NCBI GenBank assembly: GCA_011042595.1
Contig: DQWO01000312.1
Location: 1-6,413, forward strand
Direction: 5' to 3'
Source of the DNA: Pseudomonadota bacterium
GTDB taxonomy: Bacteria; Desulfobacterota; Anaeroferrophillalia; Anaeroferrophillales; Anaeroferrophillaceae
DNA: 6,413 nt
Every line of letters begins with the position of its first letter. Positions within the stretch are counted from its first letter, which is position 1. Both the position numbers and the translations under genes were made by a program. This document shows positions 1-5,624 of the stretch, one piece after another. The notes under the pieces are model-generated. The model saw nothing but the letters and a program-made list of their open reading frames with translations. It had not been told where the DNA came from and did no database searches.

Positions 1-1
1 A

Positions 2-427
2 AAAGTTGTCTTAAGTACCTATGTCAGTCAGGAATTTGCCGAAATTGAAATGATGGTGAAAGAGGAACATTTGTCGTTCCATGATGCGGAGCGTCGGGTT
101 CTTGGTTTTGATCATGCAGAGATCGGCGGCCGACTGGCGGAATTATGGAAATTTCCAGATTCAATTGTCGCTGCGATTCGTTTTCATCATGAACCTGAAA
201 AATCGCCGAAAACTTTTCGTTTGCTGAGTGAACTTATAGCATTATCTGATGGCCTGGTCCTGATGGTTGGTTATGGTACCTCTGCTGATGGTTTATCCTA
301 TCATATTCCTCATCTGCTGGTTGATAAGCTTAAACTTAAAAAGAATGATATAGAAGTCTTAATGATAAAATTTCAGGAAGAAATGGACAAGGCTCAGGAA
401 ATGATTGATGTTAAGGATGTTTTGTAA
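2..427 (+). CDS. HDOD domain signalling protein, C-terminal part (5' end outside window)
   Basis: The reading frame is open to the left edge, so only the last 141 residues are seen and the start is missing. The visible part holds the HDOD hallmark: an LGFDH segment, EIGGRLAELW, a proline before an alpha-helix, and IRFHHEP, i.e. the conserved E..vlG.dH.e.G..L...W..P..i...I..HH pattern. HDOD domains resemble HD phosphohydrolases but usually lack a full metal site. In known cases they act as signalling or scaffold modules, often joined to receiver, GGDEF or EAL domains in motility and surface-behaviour control. What lies N-terminal here cannot be known. The tail after the HH motif is helical (DKLKLKKNDIEVLMIKFQ), typical of the family. 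A CheY-like gene follows after 71 bp on the same strand, which fits a signalling role. The family call is secure; the exact function is not. Confidence 0.88.
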   Translation, partial: KVVLSTYVSQEFAEIEMMVKEEHLSFHDAERRVLGFDHAEIGGRLAELWKFPDSIVAAIRFHHEPEKSPKTFRLLSELIALSDGLVLMVGYGTSADGLSYHIPHLLVDKLKLKKNDIEVLMIKFQEEMDKAQEMIDVKDVL

Positions 428-451
428 AACAAAACAGCTGTAAGCTGACAA
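425..451 (+). promoter_or_regulatory. Candidate sigma-28 (FliA) promoter before the response regulator gene
   Basis: TAAAACAA (425-432) and GCTGACAA (444-451) are separated by exactly 11 bp. The enterobacterial FliA consensus is TAAAGTTT-N11-GCCGATAA; the TAAA core is perfect and the -10 matches 6 of 8. A transcript would begin near 458, some 40 nt before the start codon. A sigma-70-like alternative overlaps it: CTGACA (445-450), 16 bp, TATGAT (467-472). The second -10 lies in a small inverted repeat, ATCTAT/ATAGAT (461-476). Which site is used cannot be told from sequence alone. Confidence 0.4.
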
Positions 452-498
452 AGGTATTCAATCTATTATGATAGATTTTATCAGGGAGGACCGGTGCA

Positions 499-921
499 AT
501 GGCTTTTAACCTTTTAATAGTGGATGATTCGGTTTCCATCCGGCAGATTATTAAGCGGGTGATCTCCATTTCTGGTTTTATTACCGGTGATATTTATGAA
601 GCCGAGAACGGCTTAGCGGCCATTAAAGTACTTGCCGGCAACCAGGTTGATCTGATTCTCAGTGATATTCATATGCCTGAGATGGATGGTATTACTTTGC
701 TTGAAAAGGTTAAAAAAAACAAGGCACTGTGCCACATTCCGGTTGTTATGGTGACCACGGAAGCCCGGGAGCAGCTGGTCAATAAAGTGATGGAATTGGG
801 AGCTTCCGGTTATATTACCAAACCGTTTCATCCTGAAGAGATAAAACAGTTGTTGCAGAGGATTTTAGGAGTAGAAGATGCTGGAGATAACAAGACAGAA
901 TTTGAGGAAGGTGATTTCTAA
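499..921 (+). CDS. Single-domain CheY-like response regulator
   Basis: A 140-residue protein consisting almost only of a receiver domain. The phosphorylation machinery is complete: acidic pair D9-D10, phospho-acceptor D56 in LILSDIHMPEMDG, switch threonine T86 in VVMVTTEA, and K108 in the TKPF motif. There is no DNA-binding or enzymatic output domain; residues after about 122 form a short acidic tail (EDAGDNKTEFEEGDF). Such proteins relay phosphate from a histidine kinase to a target such as the flagellar switch, or serve as phosphate sinks. The start is fixed by AGGGAGGA (483-490) 8 nt upstream of ATG. The 3' end overlaps the next gene, a CheX-like phosphatase, by 44 nt, which suggests that gene dephosphorylates this regulator. 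No kinase gene is in the window, so the input is unknown. Calling it CheY itself would go beyond the evidence. Confidence 0.95.
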   Translation: MAFNLLIVDDSVSIRQIIKRVISISGFITGDIYEAENGLAAIKVLAGNQVDLILSDIHMPEMDGITLLEKVKKNKALCHIPVVMVTTEAREQLVNKVMELGASGYITKPFHPEEIKQLLQRILGVEDAGDNKTEFEEGDF

Positions 922-1336
922 TGTTTTGGAAAGCATGTTTTTCATCTTTATTGAACCGGTTTCCGCCGGCGAATGTGCCAGGGATCTGACTGGCGTAAAT
1001 TTCCATCAGGTCCAAATTATATTGACTGGTCCTCGACAAAAACTGGATCTTGATTTCTTTTTTGCTGCTTCACTCGCGGAACAGATGGCCGCAAACTTTC
1101 TCGGAGTAGAAATCTGCGATATCAATAATTTACAGGTTTTGGATGTCCTGAAAGAAATGGTTAATATGGTAGCTGGCGGTTTAGTCAATCTATGTGATCC
1201 TGATGGCAGTATAGTGCTTGGTATTCCGAATATCACTGAAACTCTATCAACGGCAGAGCGTATCACCATTAACGACGGGTTGGACTGCTATAGTTCAGAT
1301 GACGGATATCTTTTAGTTCGTTGTCTGGGGAATTAA
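878..1336 (+). CDS. CheX-like chemotaxis phosphatase domain protein
   Basis: A 152-residue cytosolic protein resembling the CheC/CheX/FliY phosphatase fold (CheX type). The diagnostic feature is KEMVNMVAGG, which carries the E-x-x-N pair (E93, N96) and a following glycine (G100); in this family these residues attack the acyl phosphate of a CheY-like receiver. Before it comes a segment typical of the fold, with hydrophobic strands at about 45-62 and a helix at about 66-76 (AEQMAANFLG). Only one E-x-x-N helix is present, as in CheX; CheC has two. AGGAG (867-871) lies 6 nt before ATG inside the upstream regulator gene, and the 44-nt overlap implies translational coupling. The likely partner is the receiver encoded just upstream. 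It is divergent from the canonical cheX further downstream: there is no INPF motif at the N-terminus, so the protein may recognise a different regulator. The fold call is fairly sure; the activity is inferred. Confidence 0.78.
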   Translation: MLEITRQNLRKVISNVLESMFFIFIEPVSAGECARDLTGVNFHQVQIILTGPRQKLDLDFFFAASLAEQMAANFLGVEICDINNLQVLDVLKEMVNMVAGGLVNLCDPDGSIVLGIPNITETLSTAERITINDGLDCYSSDDGYLLVRCLGN

Positions 1337-1403
1337 TTTTTTTGATCTGAAACCAGAAGTTTCCAATACACACATGTGCACAATTGCAGCAGGGTAGGTA
1401 GCC

Positions 1404-1430
1404 TAAAGTTTTGTCCTTGCCTGACGATGA
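1404..1430 (+). promoter_or_regulatory. Candidate sigma-28 (FliA) promoter before the small unknown gene
   Basis: TAAAGTTT (1404-1411) is an exact match to the FliA -35 consensus. After exactly 11 bp comes GACGATGA (1423-1430), 6 of 8 with GCCGATAA. The start of transcription would be near 1437, about 90 nt before the preferred ATG at 1525. An exact GCCGATAA also occurs at 1444-1451, but it lacks a TAAA element at the right distance. The site lies in a 188-bp gap otherwise free of genes. Strength and use are untested, but the combined match is better than expected by chance in so short a gap. Confidence 0.5.
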
Positions 1431-1470
1431 TAATTAGTGTTCAGCCGATAATATTTATTTCCTGATGAAC

Positions 1471-1499
1471 GCTTTCAGCGATCAGCCGTCAGCTTTCAG
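1471..1499 (+). repeat. Short GCTTTCAG / TCAGC-type direct repeat
   Basis: GCTTTCAG occurs at 1471-1478 and again at 1492-1499 (21-bp period), with further CAGC and CAG units between and TTCAGCCG at 1440-1447. Low-complexity runs of this 'ctttcagc-atcagc' kind are, as I recall, dispersed in intergenic DNA of many proteobacteria. Read through in frame it gives peptides like AFSDQPSAFS, which tempts gene callers to extend the following gene upstream. Here it probably lies in the 5' leader of the small unknown gene. No function is known to me. Confidence 0.45.
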
Positions 1500-1524
1500 T
1501 AAAACATTGGAGAAACAGCAAATC

Positions 1525-1845
1525 ATGAAAGATACTATCACCGAAAACAGCGGGAACTCAGCGGGTCAGGTATCATCTATAACAATTTTGAATGAACTGG
1601 ATGTTCAGCTGAAGATAATGAACGATAAAATCGATAATGTATTAAATTTATTGAATTTGTATATGGAATTTGAAGAGGTGGTTCGCAGCTTTATTCTTGA
1701 AGATAATCCAAGTCTGGAAAAGCAGCTTGAAGCCATTGAGGAATGTAAAGCTGATATTGAGCCGGAAAGCATAACTGATGATCTGGAAAACCTGGTTGAA
1801 AATGCAGTCTATCTGATGGAACAACTAAAAACTGAGAGTCTTTGA
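1525..1845 (+). CDS. Small acidic helical protein of unknown function, possibly in the flagellar regulon
   Basis: I do not recognise this protein. From ATG 1525 it has 106 residues. After a polar N-terminus (about 1-18) it is predicted by eye to be nearly all helix, with a heptad-like run at about 20-50 (LDVQLKIMNDKIDNVLNLL) that could form a coiled coil. Two acidic helices follow: EEVVRSFILEDNPSLEKQL and DDLENLVENAVYLMEQL. There is no signal peptide, membrane span, cysteine cluster or catalytic motif (its single Cys, in EECKAD, stands alone). GGAGA (1509-1513) lies 11 nt before ATG 1525. An upstream in-frame ATG at 1465 would add 20 residues, but has no ribosome-binding site and its peptide is only the translation of a TCAGC-type repeat, so I reject it. 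A sigma-28-like promoter upstream and chemotaxis genes on both sides point to a role in motility, perhaps as an adaptor; this is inference. Codon use matches the neighbours. Confidence 0.7.
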   Translation: MKDTITENSGNSAGQVSSITILNELDVQLKIMNDKIDNVLNLLNLYMEFEEVVRSFILEDNPSLEKQLEAIEECKADIEPESITDDLENLVENAVYLMEQLKTESL

Positions 1846-1870
1846 TGAAATTCTAAGATGAATACCTATG

Positions 1871-1898
1871 AAAAAAGGCGGCCCATAAGGCCGCCTTT
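1871..1898 (-). terminator. Rho-independent terminator between convergent genes
   Basis: A 10-bp perfect stem, AAAGGCGGCC (1874-1883) and GGCCGCCTTT (1889-1898), closes a CATAA loop. On the minus strand the hairpin is followed by a run of T (complement of the A-tract 1871-1876), making a classical terminator for the minus-strand cheX gene, about 75 nt past its stop. On the plus strand the tail is TTTCCTGTTTG, weaker but probably enough to end transcription of the small unknown gene whose stop lies about 30 nt upstream. It is therefore likely bidirectional, oriented best for the minus strand. Confidence 0.88.
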
Positions 1899-1971
1899 CC
1901 TGTTTGTTGGTGTTTTGGAAACATTCTTTAGTGTATTGCTGGACACCACAGGTAATTATATTATCAAGCCT

Positions 1972-2433
1972 TTAGCTGATCAGCGAAAATTCAACTGAAA
2001 AAGAGCCATAATCCGTAGAAAAGGGCAGGACAATTACTGGTGATGTGGTGATATGACGTATGGTGTGATTGGTGCCGGCAATAATGGTTGGGATGCCGGC
2101 TTTAAGATTGATCTTCATGGATTCAAGTTTCGTCCTTGCCTGGCCACAGATCATGTTTGTCAGCTCACCTACCGCGTCATTGACTTCCTCATCCAGTTCG
2201 TCATGGACTTCACCCAGCATTTTTTCCATAATACCTTTAATGCAGGGGAAAGAAAAAGAAATGGATAGAGAGCCCTCGTGATCTCCGGATATGCCGATAA
2301 CTCCAGTAATATCTCCCTTGGCTATTTCATCTTTTTTTATATAGGGTTTTCCTGGTTTGGAATTGACAAAGGCCATGGTTTTCAAGACATGAATTGTAGC
2401 TTCAAGAAATGGGTTGATATATCGAACGTCCAC
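1972..2433 (-). CDS. cheX: Chemotaxis phosphatase CheX
   Basis: A 153-residue protein that in the CheC/CheX/FliY family removes phosphate from CheY-P and so resets the chemotaxis signal. It has the classical CheX N-terminus (DVRYINPFLEA, then a helix TIHVLKTMA) and a central strand pair around GVIGISGDHEGSLSISF. The catalytic helix VGELTNMICGQAR holds E90, N93 and G97 of the E-x-x-N motif, and the C-terminus is VEFSLIS. The frame could start at a TTG at 2502, which adds 23 residues, but that has no ribosome-binding site. I prefer GTG at 2431-2433: AAAGGA lies 7 nt upstream, the product then begins with the usual M-D-V-R-Y-I-N-P-F, and a TATAAT box lies downstream of the TTG. The gene is convergent with the small unknown gene and divergent from mltB, i.e. 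a single-gene transcript. Family and activity are well supported; the receiver it serves is not shown. Confidence 0.92.
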   Translation of the reverse strand: MDVRYINPFLEATIHVLKTMAFVNSKPGKPYIKKDEIAKGDITGVIGISGDHEGSLSISFSFPCIKGIMEKMLGEVHDELDEEVNDAVGELTNMICGQARTKLESMKINLKAGIPTIIAGTNHTIRHITTSPVIVLPFSTDYGSFSVEFSLIS

Positions 2434-2484
2434 TGGCAGTTCCTTTATATGAGGATATGATAAGATTTTTTCTGCTAAAATATT

Positions 2485-2514
2485 ATTATATTCAGATAAC
2501 AAATCGAATGGCTA
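2485..2514 (-). promoter_or_regulatory. Candidate sigma-70 promoter of cheX
   Basis: Read on the minus strand, TAGCCA (2514-2509; 4 of 6 with TTGACA) and a perfect TATAAT (2490-2485) are separated by 18 bp. Transcription would start near 2478, after the alternative TTG codon at 2502 and about 45 nt before the GTG start, supporting the shorter protein. The region is very AT-rich, so a chance TATAAT is possible. Confidence 0.45.
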
Positions 2515-2626
2515 TATTCAAGTATTTTATAGATTTTTTTTTACATAATTGTTAGATTGAAGATATCTGATGCCTTTTACTATCGGTCTTTCCCCCTGTT
2601 TTCTTAATATTGATATAGCTTACCTC

Positions 2627-3517
2627 ATGAAAATTTTACAATCCTGTTGTCTTCAGTTTTTGTTTTTACCGATTTTTCTTTCATTGGTGCTGAACCCGGT
2701 TTTCATTCAATCTGTTTTTGCTTCAGAGAAAACAGCCGTGTCGCTGCTTGTCAATCGCCTGGGAGCGGAAAAGGATATTGATCCGCAGGTGGTTAAACGT
2801 TATTTAATCGAAACCAGCCTGGTTGTTGATCCGGCAATAGTGGCTAAAAATTTAAAGCAGGTTGAAAAACAAGCATCGTATGACTATTTTCTGAATGAAA
2901 AACCCTTGAGTCTGGCCCATAAGTTTTTGGAAAATAATGCCTCCTGGCTGGAGAAAATGGAATGCCGTTTCTCAGTTTCCAAAGAACTGGTGGCCGCTAT
3001 ATTTCTGGTGGAATCTCATTTTGGCAATAATGGAGGTCGCTATCCCCTGTTGAAAGTTTTCACCTCGTTATCCTTGTGTGACCAGGAGCCGCTACTGCGC
3101 CAGACTTATGATCTTTTAAAGCAATCATATCCAGAAATTGATTACCAGTGGTTAGCTAAGCGGGCGGCACGAAAATCATCCTGGGCTTATGGCCAGTTGA
3201 AAGCCCTGCTCAACATGCGGCAGAAGGTTGATATTGCTCAATTAAAAGGGTCGTGGGCTGGCGCTTTTGGCATCCCTCAGTTTATTCCCTCCAGTTTTCT
3301 TAGTTATGCTGTGGATGGCAATGATGATGGCATCATAGACCTTTATCTCTATCAGGATGCCGCGGCCAGTGTGATGAATTATCTAAGCCGGCATGGCTGG
3401 AAGGGGAAAATGAGCACGGCAAAAGAGGAAAAAGCAATATGGTCTTATAATCACAGTAGACTTTATGTTCGTACTATCCTGGCTATACGTGATCAGTTGC
3501 AGATGAAGAACTCATGA
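2627..3517 (+). CDS. Lytic murein transglycosylase, MltB family (GH103, SLT_2 domain)
   Basis: A cell-wall enzyme that cleaves the MurNAc-GlcNAc bond of peptidoglycan with formation of 1,6-anhydroMurNAc, acting in the periplasm. From ATG 2627 it has 296 residues. Residues 1-32 form a signal peptide (a Lys at 2, a long hydrophobic stretch, and cleavage probably at VFA-SE); there is no lipobox, so it is likely soluble, unlike E. coli MltB. The catalytic glutamate is E129 in AIFLVESHFGNNGGRYP, the equivalent of E162 of E. coli MltB. The family block WAGAFGIPQFIPSSF (about 210-224) is followed by YAVDGNDDGIIDLY, and the C-terminus carries WSYNHSRLYVRTIL. No peptidoglycan-binding domain follows. 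An upstream in-frame ATG at 2570 would put 19 residues before the signal peptide and is less likely; neither start has a strong ribosome-binding site. A possible link to flagellar assembly through the wall is speculation from the neighbourhood. Confidence 0.92.
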   Translation: MKILQSCCLQFLFLPIFLSLVLNPVFIQSVFASEKTAVSLLVNRLGAEKDIDPQVVKRYLIETSLVVDPAIVAKNLKQVEKQASYDYFLNEKPLSLAHKFLENNASWLEKMECRFSVSKELVAAIFLVESHFGNNGGRYPLLKVFTSLSLCDQEPLLRQTYDLLKQSYPEIDYQWLAKRAARKSSWAYGQLKALLNMRQKVDIAQLKGSWAGAFGIPQFIPSSFLSYAVDGNDDGIIDLYLYQDAAASVMNYLSRHGWKGKMSTAKEEKAIWSYNHSRLYVRTILAIRDQLQMKNS

Positions 3518-3549
3518 TGGTTGGATTGTTGGAAAAAAGTATCTGGCTG

Positions 3550-3567
3550 GGGAGGGGAAACCCTCCC
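3550..3567 (+). terminator. Hairpin behind mltB, possible terminator
   Basis: GGGAGGG (3550-3556) and CCCTCCC (3561-3567) form a perfect 7-bp GC stem with a GAAA tetraloop, 32 nt past the transglycosylase stop. The tail TTACTGATTGATT is only moderately T-rich, so termination may be incomplete. The very stable GNRA-capped stem would at least protect the 3' end of the transcript. Confidence 0.5.
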
Positions 3568-3584
3568 TTACTGATTGATTATGA

Positions 3585-3798
3585 CTCAACTTTCTGACTT
3601 GTATTGCCTACGGGTGCATTACAGGATGTTCGGGCTTGGCTCATAGCGGTATTGGCCGCCGAACGAATCACACGATGTGATTCGCGGCGGACGCCTCTTA
3701 AAGCCGGCCATGGACGGCCGGCGAGAATGAGCGAGAGCCATGCCGGAACATCCCTGAAAATTTTTTCAGCTGTTTTTAGGACAACTCAGAAAGTTGAG
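3585..3798. mobile_element. MITE-like palindromic insertion element (214 bp, non-coding)
   Basis: Terminal inverted repeats of 18 bp (CTCAACTTTCTGACTTGT at 3585-3602 and its complement at 3781-3798, 17 of 18 paired) are flanked by a 6-bp direct repeat TTATGA (3579-3584 and 3799-3804), which looks like a target duplication. Inside, 3624-3644 pairs with 3727-3753 (about 20 pairs with small bulges). Two hairpins fill the centre: CCGCCG-AA-CGAATCACA pairs with TGTGATTCG-CGGCGG (3656-3690), and GCCGGCC pairs with GGCCGGC (3703-3722). CTGAAAA/TTTTCAG (3754-3769) is a further small palindrome. There is no plausible transposase; the 66-codon frame across it has no ribosome-binding site and reads Arg-rich palindromic DNA, so I leave it out. 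The GC-rich centre differs from its surroundings. It separates mltB from tmk, and its transcript would fold into a large branched structure. It could alternatively be a REP/BIME-like repeat with a regulatory role. Confidence 0.75.
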
Positions 3799-3818
3799 TT
3801 ATGATAAAACAGGTACAT

Positions 3819-4469
3819 ATGGATCGACATCATGGCGACCTGATTTCTTTTGAAGGAATTGAAGGTTGTGGGAAATCAACTCAGATAAAGCTGGCAGCTG
3901 AATTTCTGGAAAAGCAGGGGTTTCAAGTTGTGGTTACCAGGGAGCCCGGGGCGACACCAATGGGTCGGGAAATTCGCCGTTTGCTGCTTTCACCTGATTT
4001 TTCCCCCGAAGCTATTACCGAACTCTTTCTTTATCTGGCTGACCGCCAGGAACATGTGCAGAAGGTGATTAAACCCCAGCTTGAACGGGGTTGTCTGGTT
4101 CTGGTTGATCGATATGTTGATTCAACCTGGGTTTACCAGGGATATGCCCGAAATGGGGACCTGAATCTGATCACCCGATTAAATAAACTGGTGACCGGAG
4201 GACTCCTTCCTCGTCGAACATTTCTGCTGGATTGTCCACCGGAGCTTGGCTTGCAAAGAGCCCGGAGCCGTAATCTGACAGATGGCAGCCAGGGGAATGA
4301 GGATCGATTTGAGCAGTTGGAAATTGCTTTCCATCAGCGGGTACGGGATGGGTTTATGCAGCTGGCAAAAGAGTACCCTGAACGTTTTGTGATTCTGGAT
4401 GGTTCCCGGGAAATCCAAACCATTCATCTGCAGATCAGTCAAGCTTTACAGGAATTATATGTCGTTTAA
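3819..4469 (+). CDS. tmk: Thymidylate kinase (dTMP kinase)
   Basis: A cytosolic enzyme that phosphorylates dTMP to dTDP with ATP, an essential step to dTTP. From ATG 3819 it has 216 residues, normal for the family. It shows the P-loop FEGIEGCGKST (residues 11-21), the dTMP-binding TREPG (40-44), FLYLADRQEHV (70-80), and the DRY motif (97-99) followed by DSTWVYQGYAR. A LID with basic residues around RARSRN and a following DRFE, and the C-terminal FVILDG complete it. The LID arginines and a P-loop without arginine fit the bacterial type II class. An ATG at 3801 would add six residues, but it lies in the TTATGA direct repeat flanking the inserted element and has no ribosome-binding site. ACAGG (3809-3813) lies 5 nt before ATG 3819. 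The stop overlaps holB by 11 nt, showing one transcription unit. With the element just upstream, the promoter must lie in the element, in its border, or before it. Confidence 0.97.
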   Translation: MDRHHGDLISFEGIEGCGKSTQIKLAAEFLEKQGFQVVVTREPGATPMGREIRRLLLSPDFSPEAITELFLYLADRQEHVQKVIKPQLERGCLVLVDRYVDSTWVYQGYARNGDLNLITRLNKLVTGGLLPRRTFLLDCPPELGLQRARSRNLTDGSQGNEDRFEQLEIAFHQRVRDGFMQLAKEYPERFVILDGSREIQTIHLQISQALQELYVV

Positions 4470-5472
4470 GGAAGTAATCGGCCAGCAGCAGGCAGTTACT
4501 CAGCTTGCGGCAATGGCCCGGTCGGAGAATGTTCCGGCAGCATTATTGTTGACCGGCATGGAAGGTGTTGGAAAATGTTTTACCGCTTTCCAACTGGCAC
4601 AGGTGGTTAACTGTTGTCAGGCTCCCCCTGGTGATGCCTGCGGTGTCTGTCCTGATTGCCGGCAGATTGCCAGACGGGTACATCCTGATGTACTCCTGAT
4701 TGAAGCGGAAAAAAACCAGATTAAAATCGATCAGATAAGGGAACTCCACCATTATCTTGGTTTTGCCCCATTAAGCGGTCGGTTCAAGGTAATCATTATC
4801 AATGATGCTCATCTGCTTAATGCCGCGGCGGCTAATGCACTGCTGAAAACCTTGGAGGAACCACCCGGACAGATTATTTTTATGCTGGTTACCCATCGGC
4901 AGCAGGTGCTTTTGCCTACTATTCTGTCTCGCTGTATTTCCCTGTCCTTTAAACCATTGAGCCATGACGCGCTCAGGCAGATATTAGCCTCCCGGGAAGA
5001 AGATATTGAGGTAAAATCAATGGATCGAGCGATTGCTTTGGGTGGGGGCAGCGTATCCAAAACCCAATATTTTCTGGATGAAAACCGGTTGGCCTGGCGT
5101 GATGACTTTCTTGCCAGAATATGTGCTTTATCGGCTGAAAATTTTGAAGATATTTTTGCTCTTGCTGATGAAATAAGTAAAGATGCAGAAAACGTTGAAG
5201 TCGTCCATTATGTACTGGGAACCTTTGTTCGTGATGCGCTGATTCTGGCTAATTCATCAGACGTCAATGATCTGGTTTTATTCCATGCCGACCAACTTGA
5301 ATTGTTACGTAAGTTTGCTGCTGACCGGACGCCGGAAGAACTGGTTTTTTGGTTAGAAGAGCTAAATCGCTTGCAAAGTCGCTTGCTTTTCAATATAAAT
5401 ATTAAGCTGGCTTGGGAGGCATTATTGATGAAGTTGGTGGCGTTGCAAATAAAAAGGGATAATGTGATTTAA
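4459..5472 (+). CDS. holB: DNA polymerase III subunit delta prime (clamp loader)
   Basis: A 337-residue AAA+ subunit of the DnaX clamp-loader complex, which opens and loads the beta sliding clamp at replication forks. Visible in order: an N-terminal FKEVIGQQQAV; a Walker A-like GMEGVGKC (33-40); and a zinc module C52-x8-C61-x2-C64-x2-C67. These are followed by HPDVLLIE, KIDQIREL, a Walker B-like VIIINDAHLLN (111-121), ANALLKTLEEPP (125-136), and the sensor-1 SRC (157-159) found in delta prime subunits. The residue after the Walker A lysine is Cys instead of Ser/Thr; delta prime subunits often do not hydrolyse ATP, so this is compatible with the role. The C-terminal half (from about 190) is the variable helical collar domain. 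AGGA (4450-4453) lies 5 nt before ATG 4459. An in-frame ATG at 4399 would lie 60 nt deeper in tmk and yields an unrelated N-terminal extension. Confidence 0.95.
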   Translation: MSFKEVIGQQQAVTQLAAMARSENVPAALLLTGMEGVGKCFTAFQLAQVVNCCQAPPGDACGVCPDCRQIARRVHPDVLLIEAEKNQIKIDQIRELHHYLGFAPLSGRFKVIIINDAHLLNAAAANALLKTLEEPPGQIIFMLVTHRQQVLLPTILSRCISLSFKPLSHDALRQILASREEDIEVKSMDRAIALGGGSVSKTQYFLDENRLAWRDDFLARICALSAENFEDIFALADEISKDAENVEVVHYVLGTFVRDALILANSSDVNDLVLFHADQLELLRKFAADRTPEELVFWLEELNRLQSRLLFNINIKLAWEALLMKLVALQIKRDNVI

Positions 5473-5624
5473 TTATTAGTGCCTTACAGGTTATTTTCTG
5501 GTTTTAAAAACAAGAAAATATTAAGTGCTTCACGGGTTCTTTGCCGTTAGGCAAAGGTCCTGATGAAGAAACTTATGCAAGGCTCTGATAAGAGCACTTA
5601 TTTGTGGGCGCACTAATTAAATTT
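5467..5624. repeat. Inverted-repeat-rich gap between holB and ricT
   Basis: The gap is bounded by an imperfect inverted repeat: the segment around 5467-5483 (TTTAATTA..AGTGC..C) matches the complement of 5607-5624. Inside are TAAGTGCT/AGCACTTA (5522-5529 with 5593-5600), CTTTGCC-GTTA-GGCAAAG (5539-5556), GCTCT-GATA-AGAGC (5582-5595, which competes with the previous long-range pair), and an AT-rich TATTTTCT/AGAAAATA hairpin (5492-5520). A last hairpin, GCGGGTT-TCA-AGCCCGC (5631-5647), sits just before the ricT ribosome-binding site. No known riboswitch or T-box signature is recognised. It may be a degenerate small palindromic element or a leader structure controlling ricT; no coding frame is supported. 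Confidence 0.45.

Noticed and set aside
1006..1269. 87-codon minus-strand frame opposite the CheX-like gene
   Set aside because: Complement of a recognisable coding sequence, with no ribosome-binding site or family resemblance.
1444..1451. Perfect FliA -10 sequence GCCGATAA
   Set aside because: No TAAA element 15 bp upstream; 32 bp from TAAAGTTT is too far, so the site at 1404-1430 is preferred.
1465..1524. 20-residue N-terminal extension of the small unknown gene
   Set aside because: No ribosome-binding site; the peptide is a translation of the TCAGC-type repeat. ATG 1525 has GGAGA upstream.
2053..2460. Several plus-strand frames of 60-71 codons opposite cheX
   Set aside because: They are antisense shadows of a well-supported minus-strand gene and show no family motifs.
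2503..2540. FliA-like promoter for cheX (TAAAATAC on the minus strand)
   Set aside because: The element at the expected -10 distance matches only about 4 of 8 bases, and a better sigma-70 site overlaps.
3604..3804. 66-codon plus-strand reading frame between mltB and tmk
   Set aside because: It lies almost entirely within the inverted-repeat element, has no ribosome-binding site, and its peptide mirrors palindromic DNA.
4179..4442. 87-codon minus-strand frame inside tmk
   Set aside because: Antisense to the conserved LID and C-terminal part of thymidylate kinase.
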